Shown here one piece after another: positions 6,459 to 11,712 of a DNA stretch of 11,712 nt. How positions within the stretch are numbered: the first letter of the stretch is position 1; each line of letters begins with the position of its first letter. The position numbers and the translations under genes were made by a program. The DNA comes from an uncultured Eubacterium sp. (GTDB lineage Bacteria > Bacillota > Clostridia > Peptostreptococcales > Anaerovoracaceae). Under the pieces are notes generated by a model that saw only the letters and a program-made list of their open reading frames with translations, was not told where the DNA came from and did not search any database. Where the stretch lies: positions 1 to 11,712 of the forward strand of contig CALCKF010000040.1 of NCBI GenBank assembly GCA_937966095.1, in the 5' to 3' direction.

Positions 6459-7880
6459 ATGGATACTATAAAAAGAGTGCTGGCCGAGACACAGAGCATA
6501 TGTCCTGTATGCAGAGACCCTGTAAAAGCTTTTTATATTGAGGATAACGGGAAAGTCTATTTTGAAAAACACTGTGATATCCATGGGACATGCAGGACGC
6601 TGGCAGCTGAAAATCTTGAGGATTATGAGGAGTGGGTAAAAAATCCTGTTATTAATATTCCTCCTAAATCAGTAATGACTGAAGGCGACGATAAGGATGA
6701 AAGCTGTCCACTGCATTGCGGCACATGTGAAAACCATATGCAGACTGCATGCTGTGTACTGATAGATATAACTGACAGATGCAATCAGCACTGCCCGTAC
6801 TGTTTTGCAGGATCGGGGAACAATGATGACAGCGGTGAACCGTCGCTCTACGAAATAGAAAAGAAATATGATCTGCTTCTGAAGCTGGGAGAGGACAGGC
6901 CCTTTAACATACAGCTGTCAGGAGGGGAGCCAACTGTGAGAGACGATCTGCCGGATATAATAAAAATGGCAAGGATGAAGGGGTTTGAATACGTTCAGAT
7001 CAACTCCAACGGAAAGCGGATAGCGCTTGAAGAAGGCTATGCGGAAAAACTGAAAAAAGCAGGTGCTTCAGTTGTATTTATGCAGTTTGACGGCACTGAT
7101 GATGATATATACATGAAGCTGCGGAACGAACCTCTGCTGGATATCAAGAAGAAAGCCATCAGGAACTGTGAAAGAGCAGGGCTGCCTGTGACACTTGTCC
7201 CTACGGTTGTAAAAGGAGTAAATGACGGTAATATAGGAGATATGCTCGACTTTTTGCTGAAAAATGTGAATGTAGTGAAAGGCATACATTTTCAGCCTGT
7301 AAGCTTTTTCGGAAGATATCCGGATAATTCAGAAAACACGGGAAAGTCTCATATGCAGGAAATCAGCGGGGATTTTCCGGGCAGGATCACGATGTTCGGA
7401 CTGCTGCGTGAAATAGAGAAACAGAGCCCGCAGTTTAAATATGAGGATTTCTGCCCAATAGCAACCGGGCATACATTATGCTGCTTTTATAGCACATATA
7501 TAAGAGAGCCTGATGGAAGCGCCAGATGCACCTTGACAGAAGAACGCAAAAAAAGCGGTGTCGGATGCTGTGACGCATCTGCGGCAGACAAGGCGGAGGT
7601 GATCCGCAGAGACAGGGATTTTGTCCTTAATAAATGGGATATAATACCCCAGGAGGAATCGGCGAAGGAAAGCAATAAATACAGATCAAGCATGGAGATA
7701 ACATCAATGGATGATTTTCTGAGATATTACAGAGCAAACACCTTTACGGTGACAGGGATGGCATTTCAGGACATTTCAAATATCGATGCACAGCGTGTCA
7801 AACGGTGCAGAGTCCAGGTGCTGTCTGAGGATGACCGTCTTATCCCGTTCTGTGCCTACAACAGCATTTACAGAAAATGA
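6459..7880 (+). CDS. trsS: Cysteine-rich radical SAM enzyme (TrsS-like; related to MJ0619/tetraether synthase-type proteins)
   Basis: A 473-residue radical SAM protein. The cluster motif is C108-xxx-C112-xx-C115 (RCNQHCPYCF), followed by the LSGGEPT SAM-binding loop. In front of it is a cysteine-rich N-terminal region: C15-xx-C18, then H38, C39, H42 and C45, then C83, C87, C90, H93, C98 and C99 (CPLHCGTCENHMQTACC). This arrangement and the C-terminal QRVKRC...IPFCAYN segment resemble archaeal MJ0619-like proteins, reported both as a pterin methylase and as tetraether lipid synthase. Further cysteines near residues 333-372 may bind extra metal clusters. The genetic context (GTPase, methyltransferase, C-GCAxxG-C-C protein, XdhC) matches my memory of the Desulfovibrio family TrsS, whose members include selenoproteins; no in-frame TGA occurs here. 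A GGGGGAAGGAAAG region precedes the ATG. Substrate unknown. Confidence 0.85.
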   Translation: MDTIKRVLAETQSICPVCRDPVKAFYIEDNGKVYFEKHCDIHGTCRTLAAENLEDYEEWVKNPVINIPPKSVMTEGDDKDESCPLHCGTCENHMQTACCVLIDITDRCNQHCPYCFAGSGNNDDSGEPSLYEIEKKYDLLLKLGEDRPFNIQLSGGEPTVRDDLPDIIKMARMKGFEYVQINSNGKRIALEEGYAEKLKKAGASVVFMQFDGTDDDIYMKLRNEPLLDIKKKAIRNCERAGLPVTLVPTVVKGVNDGNIGDMLDFLLKNVNVVKGIHFQPVSFFGRYPDNSENTGKSHMQEISGDFPGRITMFGLLREIEKQSPQFKYEDFCPIATGHTLCCFYSTYIREPDGSARCTLTEERKKSGVGCCDASAADKAEVIRRDRDFVLNKWDIIPQEESAKESNKYRSSMEITSMDDFLRYYRANTFTVTGMAFQDISNIDAQRVKRCRVQVLSEDDRLIPFCAYNSIYRK

Positions 7881-7898
7881 AAGGAAACTTGACTTAGC

Positions 7899-9026
7899 AT
7901 GAAAACGAAATATATTGTAATAAGCGGGTTTCTCGGTGCAGGCAAAACAACATCGATGATAGCCTTTGCAAGAGAGATAAACAGAAGGCAGCTGGGCAGT
8001 GCCGCCATAATTGCAAATGATCTGGGAGCAGGAAATATCGTAGATGCCGAGTTCTGTGCAGCCGCAGGTGTGATGACTTTGCCTGTTTCAGGAGGATGTA
8101 TATGTTATCAGCATGACAATCTTGTGGGAAGGATACATCAGCTGGAATCAGCAGGTGCCGATGTGATTTTTTCAGATATACCCGGATGCGGTATAGGTGC
8201 CAGGGATCATGTATATATGGAGCTTGATGAGAAGGAAAAGGGAGAATTTGAACTTCTTCCGTTTACATGTATAGTGGATCCTGAGCGTATGAGGATGGTA
8301 ATGCCGGAAGAGGCCGATATAAACCTGCCGGAAGAAATGAGATTTCTGCTTGATGCACAGATGGCAGAAGCAGATCTTATCGTGCTGAACAAGACAGACA
8401 CGGTAAGTGTTGAGACAGCGGATGATATAGCAGGATTTATAAGAGAGATATACCCGAAAACTCCTGTTATGACAATGTCGGCGATGACCAATGAAGGGGT
8501 CAAGGAGGTAGTGGATTATATACTGGACAACAGATCTGATGCGGGGCACCGTGATATAGGATATGATTCTGTGGAGTTTGTTGAAGCGGAAAACAGGCTG
8601 AGCTGGTTTAATACGAGAATTTTCATGCAGCAGCGGGATGATATCAATCTTGATTTCAACCGTGTGATAGAAGATATCTTTGAAGGGATACGTGACGGAT
8701 TGAAGAAGTCCGGAGGTAATGTGCCTCATCTGAAGATGTTTGCCGCGGACAGTGAAGAGGAACTGACCGATTTTTTCAAAGCGAGTATGATAGGTATTGA
8801 TTATGATGTGGAATACGACCGGAAACTTGACAGGAAATACAGCGCCCTTTCACTTATAATAAACGCAAGATGTGCGGCAGACCCTGTTGTCATGGCTGAT
8901 ATAGTAAATGATGCGGTAGATGCGGCAGCAGATAAATATGACCTTAAAGTCAGAACATTTTTTATGGAGACCTTTGGGATGATGGAAGAGGGCAAAGGTA
9001 ATATCGCAAAGGCATCTAGATATTGA
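7899..9026 (+). CDS. CobW/G3E-like P-loop GTPase of the Trs-type cluster
   Basis: A 375-residue GTPase-like protein. The Walker A motif GFLGAGKTT is at residues 10-18, a DIPGCG stretch (93-98) sits where G3E proteins carry their Walker B region, and the guanine-specificity motif NKTD is at 164-167. The metal-binding GCxCC signature of CobW/COG0523 chaperones appears as GGCICY at 65-70, keeping C67 and C69 but losing the last cysteine. G3E proteins act as metal chaperones or as GTP-driven activators of metallo- or corrinoid enzymes, so a role in loading or activating a cofactor enzyme is plausible. The C-terminal 140 or so residues are unlike the usual CobW C-terminal domain and I do not recognise them. 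The ATG follows a modest AAGGAA site with a long 12-nt spacer, 18 nt after the radical SAM gene. Partner protein and metal are unknown. Confidence 0.8.
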   Translation: MKTKYIVISGFLGAGKTTSMIAFAREINRRQLGSAAIIANDLGAGNIVDAEFCAAAGVMTLPVSGGCICYQHDNLVGRIHQLESAGADVIFSDIPGCGIGARDHVYMELDEKEKGEFELLPFTCIVDPERMRMVMPEEADINLPEEMRFLLDAQMAEADLIVLNKTDTVSVETADDIAGFIREIYPKTPVMTMSAMTNEGVKEVVDYILDNRSDAGHRDIGYDSVEFVEAENRLSWFNTRIFMQQRDDINLDFNRVIEDIFEGIRDGLKKSGGNVPHLKMFAADSEEELTDFFKASMIGIDYDVEYDRKLDRKYSALSLIINARCAADPVVMADIVNDAVDAAADKYDLKVRTFFMETFGMMEEGKGNIAKASRY

Positions 9027-9033
9027 TAATGAT

Positions 9034-9798
9034 GTGATACAAAATAGAAAAGGAGGATGTGACGGATCGGACGTCGCGACAAATGATATGGCGTTATTCA
9101 GACCAGGTGATTTTGATATCACCGACAGAGGAATAGAAATCGCAGGCCTTGAAAAAGGAAGCAGATGCCTGGATATAGGTTGCGGAGAGGGCGATACTGT
9201 GGCTCATCTCGTTGAAGATATGGGTATCGAAGCAGAGGGCATAGATATGAATCTCTCCATGATAAGCAGAGCAAAGGAAAAGCATCCCGGTATAAATGTG
9301 AAATTCGGAGACGGAGAATTTCTGGATGATTATATGTCATTCACCTTTGATGGCGTATTGATGGAGTGTGTGCTTAGTCTCATAAACATACCTGACGAAG
9401 CTCTGCATGAGGCATACTGCGTTCTTAAAAAGGGAGGAAAGCTTATAATAAGCGATCTGTATCATAAAAATCCGGATCCTAAGCAGATGAAAGCCGTTGA
9501 AATCGAAGCCGAGCGTCTAAGCCGGATACCTCACAAGGAGGGGGACTGTGAAGATTCACCGAAAAGGTTCGTTGATTTTAAATTTGAAGGTGCATTTTAT
9601 GAGGTCCCTCTGAAAAGACAGCTTGAAGAAATAGGATATGAAGTCGTTGCATTTGAGGATAGAAGCAGAGATCTTGACGGGTTTATAGCAGGTTATCTGA
9701 TGGACGGCGGGAAACTTGAGGATCTGATGACTGAAGTAAAACCTGAAAACAGCAAGGACATAGGATATTTCCTTTTAGTAGCCGAGAAACCGATGTAG
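9034..9798 (+). CDS. trsM: Class I SAM-dependent methyltransferase (TrsM / DVU_1556-like)
   Basis: A Rossmann-fold methyltransferase expected to transfer a methyl group from SAM. Counting from the GTG at 9034, motif I is CLDIGCGEG at residues 45-53, the acidic end of the second strand is EGIDMNL near 73-79, and a later strand is GGKLIISDLY. The fold continues to the C-terminus (254 residues, or 236 from the ATG at 9088). The start is unresolved: GTG 9034 lies 7 nt after the upstream stop but has no Shine-Dalgarno; ATG 9088 gives MALFRPGDF, beginning just before the conserved-looking RPG segment, also without one. Association with a radical SAM gene, a G3E GTPase and an XdhC gene matches the Desulfovibrio DVU_1556 family as I remember it. 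The methyl acceptor is unknown; a pterin or cofactor intermediate is only a hypothesis. Confidence 0.83.
   Translation: MIQNRKGGCDGSDVATNDMALFRPGDFDITDRGIEIAGLEKGSRCLDIGCGEGDTVAHLVEDMGIEAEGIDMNLSMISRAKEKHPGINVKFGDGEFLDDYMSFTFDGVLMECVLSLINIPDEALHEAYCVLKKGGKLIISDLYHKNPDPKQMKAVEIEAERLSRIPHKEGDCEDSPKRFVDFKFEGAFYEVPLKRQLEEIGYEVVAFEDRSRDLDGFIAGYLMDGGKLEDLMTEVKPENSKDIGYFLLVAEKPM
9048..9056 (+). promoter_or_regulatory. Strong Shine-Dalgarno with no properly spaced in-frame start
   Basis: AAAAGGAGG is a near-perfect Shine-Dalgarno sequence, but the codons 5-10 nt downstream in the methyltransferase frame (GAC, GGA, TCG) are not start codons. The nearest in-frame options are the GTG at 9034, upstream of it, and the ATG at 9088, 31 nt downstream. 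It is either fortuitous or marks an unusual initiation site. Confidence 0.5.
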
Positions 9799-9816
9799 AA
9801 AGAAAAAGGTGACGAA

Positions 9817-10188
9817 ATGAATGAAGATATATTTATTCTTAAAATGAACGGATACTGCTGCAGTCAGATAGTCATGGAGCTTGGACTGGACATGATGGAT
9901 ATGAAAAACGATCAGCTGGTTGAGGCAATGGCAGGCCTGTGTGACGGTGTCAAATGCGGAAGTATATGCGGAGTTGCATCGGCAGCAATATGCCTTATGT
10001 ATGTGGCTGATGGCAAAGCTGCTGAAAGAGGACTTGTACAGGAGTATCTCGACTGGTTTGAAGAAAGCTTCGGGGCACTTGAATGCAGCATGCTTGTGGG
10101 GGATGATCCCATGGCGAAACTGGAAAAATGCCCGATGTTCATAGAATCGACCATGTATAAGCTGGAGGAGCTTCTGGAGTGGGAGTAA
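9817..10188 (+). CDS. C-GCAxxG-C-C family redox-type protein (DVU_1555-like)
   Basis: A 123-residue cysteine-rich protein of the C-GCAxxG-C-C type. Its cysteines fall in the expected blocks: C14-C15 in GYCCSQ, C42, C47 and C51 in GLCDGVKCGSICG, C59, and the late pair C90 and C105. The spacing suggests an iron-sulfur cluster or redox-active thiols. The broader family has no settled biochemical function, although members often sit beside redox enzymes. The ATG has an AAGGTG ribosome site 6 nt upstream and lies 18 nt after the methyltransferase. The last 10 nt overlap the next gene, whose ribosome site (10164-10170) is inside this coding sequence, so the two are probably translationally coupled. 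A role as electron donor or scaffold for the neighbouring enzymes is inferred from context. Confidence 0.83.
   Translation: MNEDIFILKMNGYCCSQIVMELGLDMMDMKNDQLVEAMAGLCDGVKCGSICGVASAAICLMYVADGKAAERGLVQEYLDWFEESFGALECSMLVGDDPMAKLEKCPMFIESTMYKLEELLEWE
10164..10170 (+). promoter_or_regulatory. Ribosome binding site supporting the GTG start of the ligase-like gene
   Basis: GGAGGAG lies 8 nt before the GTG at 10179, inside the end of the upstream gene. No other plausible in-frame start is near, so a GTG start with a 10-nt overlap is well supported. Confidence 0.8.
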
Positions 10189-11234
10189 ATACAAAACGAT
10201 ATCTTGACATATGGACTTCGGAGAAAACGGGAGCAGTTACCAGGGAAGAACTGGATCTGTATGTTATGAAAAAACTCAGAGAAAATGTTATATATGCGGT
10301 TGAAAACAGCGTGTTTTATCGGCAGATGCTGGATATCGGCGCTATACATGAAGATCGGGATGATACATTTGGATTTATGGATGCCTTCAGGCAGCTGCCT
10401 TTTACATCACAGGATGATCTGAGAGAAAGAGAGATTGACTTTTTATGTGTCAGGCCTGACAGGATAAGCAGGATAGTGACCTTGGACACAGGCGGCAGTA
10501 CCGGAAAGCCCAAGCGTATTTATTTTACGGAAGAAGATCAGCAGCTTACAGTAGACTATTTTCAGAATGGTATGCAGCTTCTGACCGACAGTAGTGACAA
10601 TGTACTTATACTTATGCCCGCGTCGGCGCCAGGCTCGATAGGAAAGCTTCTGGGGCAGGGCATCATAAATTATGGCGCAGGAGCAGTCGAATACGGTCTG
10701 CCGGGCAGTGAAGCTGATGAATATGAAAGAATCCTGGATCTCATGTGTTCGGAAGGTGTTACTTCGGTCGTTGCTCTGCCGACTCACATGCGTTTTCTGG
10801 CAGAGACAGCAGTGGAAAAACAGCATATATACAGTAAATTGAAACTGAAAAGTGTTTTGCTCAGTGCAGAATATGTCCCAGATACTGATGTGAAGATTAT
10901 AGAAAATGTTTTCAGATGCAGAGTATATGAGCATTACGGAATGACTGAAATGGGACTTGGCTGTGCTGTGGGATGCGGTATGGGCATGGGTTATCATCTG
11001 CGGGAGCCTGATCTTTATATCGAGATAATAGATCCTGCTACAGGAAAAGTCATAGAAGATGAGCACCCAGGAGAAATAGTATTTACCACCCTTACCAGAA
11101 AAGGGATGCCTTTTATAAGGTACAGGACGGGGGACATAAGCCACTGGATAAATCAGCCGTGCAGATGCGGCAGTATACTCAGGCGTATAGCAAAGGTAGG
11201 CCCAAGAAAGGAAATAAAAGGATATTTGAAATAA
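10179..11234 (+). CDS. Short AMP-dependent CoA-ligase-like adenylate-forming protein (DVU_1553-like)
   Basis: A 351-residue member of the ANL adenylate-forming superfamily, closest in style to phenylacetate-CoA ligase (PaaK/CapK). The ATP phosphate-binding loop is TGGSTGKPK at residues 104-112, the adenine/aromatic motif YGMTE is at 253-257, the ribose-binding aspartate is in YRTGD at 315-319, and the PaaK-type C328-R-C330-G follows. The chain ends about 20 residues after that, whereas PaaK proteins (about 430 aa) continue with a C-terminal lid domain that supports thioester formation. No remnant of that domain is seen before the next gene. The protein may only adenylate its substrate, or a partner may complete the reaction. 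The GTG start has a clear ribosome site. Substrate unknown. Family membership is firm; the CoA-ligase activity is not. Confidence 0.85.
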   Translation: MGVNTKRYLDIWTSEKTGAVTREELDLYVMKKLRENVIYAVENSVFYRQMLDIGAIHEDRDDTFGFMDAFRQLPFTSQDDLREREIDFLCVRPDRISRIVTLDTGGSTGKPKRIYFTEEDQQLTVDYFQNGMQLLTDSSDNVLILMPASAPGSIGKLLGQGIINYGAGAVEYGLPGSEADEYERILDLMCSEGVTSVVALPTHMRFLAETAVEKQHIYSKLKLKSVLLSAEYVPDTDVKIIENVFRCRVYEHYGMTEMGLGCAVGCGMGMGYHLREPDLYIEIIDPATGKVIEDEHPGEIVFTTLTRKGMPFIRYRTGDISHWINQPCRCGSILRRIAKVGPRKEIKGYLK

Positions 11235-11238
11235 ATGA

Positions 11239-11248
11239 AAGGCGGTGA
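11239..11248 (+). promoter_or_regulatory. Ribosome binding site fixing the XdhC start
   Basis: AAGGCGGTGA matches the extended anti-Shine-Dalgarno complement AAGGAGGTGA with one mismatch and places the ATG at 11253 at a 7-nt spacing from its GGCGG core. An in-frame ATG at 11235 overlaps the start of this region and is less likely. Confidence 0.75.
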
Positions 11249-11252
11249 GGAA

Positions 11253-11712
11253 ATGTCGCAGCAGTTATCGTATTTTGCGCGTGATCTTATTGAACAGGGA
11301 GAGGATTTTGTTGTTGCCAAGGTCGTGGATACCAGGGGTTCGGCACCAAGAAAGAAAGGTGCTGTTATGCTGATGAAAAAGGACGGCACTACAGTAGGTA
11401 CTGTGGGAGGAGGACTGCTTGAGGCTGAAACAGAAAAGCTCTGCAGGCAGACATTCGAAACCGGAGAAAAGGATCATATATATGAATTCACGCTGGATGA
11501 AAAACAAAAGGGCGCTCTTGATATGGGATGCGGCGGAGATGCTGTGGTGCAGATACAGTATATCGATGCTGCAGATCCCGGAGACTTTATAAAGGAATTC
11601 AAACTATCAAGCACAGCCTATATATTTGGCGGAGGACATGTGGCATATGCACTGGAGCCTGTTTTGCGTCACGTTGATTTTAAGACCGTAGTTATAGATG
11701 ACAGGGAGGAAT
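11253..11712 (+). CDS. xdhC: XdhC/CoxI-family maturation factor, 3'-truncated by window edge
   Basis: The first 153 residues of an XdhC-type protein. XdhC proteins bind the molybdenum cofactor, promote its terminal sulfuration and deliver it to xanthine dehydrogenase-family hydroxylases. Visible hallmarks are GSAPRKKGA at residues 29-37, GTVGGGLLEAE at 49-59, the MGCGG cysteine motif at 91-95 (C93), and the start of a Rossmann domain FGGGHVAYAL at 125-134. The frame is open to the end of the window, so the C-terminal half is missing. It follows the ligase-like gene by 18 nt with a good ribosome site. Its presence implies that a xanthine dehydrogenase-type molybdenum hydroxylase exists in this organism, possibly nearby downstream. 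I recall XdhC relatives described as aldehyde oxidoreductase maturation factors in the same gene neighbourhood in Desulfovibrio. Confidence 0.92.
   Translation, partial: MSQQLSYFARDLIEQGEDFVVAKVVDTRGSAPRKKGAVMLMKKDGTTVGTVGGGLLEAETEKLCRQTFETGEKDHIYEFTLDEKQKGALDMGCGGDAVVQIQYIDAADPGDFIKEFKLSSTAYIFGGGHVAYALEPVLRHVDFKTVVIDDREE

Noticed and set aside
6459..7880. Selenocysteine in the radical SAM protein
   Set aside because: Some remembered TrsS members are selenoproteins, but no in-frame TGA occurs within this gene and I saw no SECIS-like hairpin following one.
9059..9136. Small open frame from GTG at 9059 using the strong Shine-Dalgarno
   Set aside because: The spacing is only 2 nt, the frame closes after about 25 codons and the product has no recognisable features. 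It is more likely that the methyltransferase start is unusual.

Overview
The window comes from an anaerobic bacterium, most likely a clostridial member of the Bacillota. The base composition is moderately AT-rich by eye, ATA, AGA and AGG codons are frequent, Shine-Dalgarno sites are strong and A/G-rich, and the enzymes are oxygen-sensitive types (tungsten aldehyde:ferredoxin oxidoreductase, a cysteine-rich radical SAM enzyme, a C-GCAxxG-C-C protein). I cannot name the genus. Every gene is on the + strand and coding density is very high. I saw no RNA genes, mobile elements, CRISPR arrays or other multi-copy repeats. No product shows a signal peptide or membrane segment, so all look cytoplasmic.

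Region 1 (2-1579) is the 3' five-sixths of a tungsten-type aldehyde:ferredoxin oxidoreductase (AOR) gene that began upstream of the window. It is closed by a clear intrinsic terminator. Region 2 (1580-1659) is the only real intergenic space. It holds a sigma-A-like promoter, an imperfect 19-bp-period direct repeat overlapping the -35 box, and a leader of about 20 nt.

Region 3 (1660-6436) is a pterin-cofactor block: MoaD/ThiS-like sulfur carrier, HesA/MoeB/ThiF-type activating enzyme, MobB-like GTPase, MoeA, and a second MoeA fused to a periplasmic-binding-protein-like domain. Together these would load sulfur onto the pterin dithiolene and insert molybdate or tungstate.

Region 4 (6459-11712) follows without a break. 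It encodes a radical SAM enzyme, a CobW/G3E-like GTPase, a class I SAM methyltransferase, a C-GCAxxG-C-C redox protein, a short AMP-dependent CoA-ligase-like protein, and the start of an XdhC-family maturation factor that runs off the window. From memory this matches an uncharacterised conserved cluster known from Desulfovibrio vulgaris (the DVU_1551 to DVU_1557 neighbourhood, whose families are named TrsS, TrsM and so on), which lies near an aldehyde oxidoreductase gene. No established function is known to me.

The main point of interest is that this cluster is joined here, apparently in one operon, to a near-complete late molybdenum/tungsten cofactor pathway behind an AOR gene. My inference is that region 4 makes, modifies, activates or inserts a specialised form of the cofactor, or matures an aldehyde-oxidising enzyme. 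That is a hypothesis from context, not something the sequence proves.
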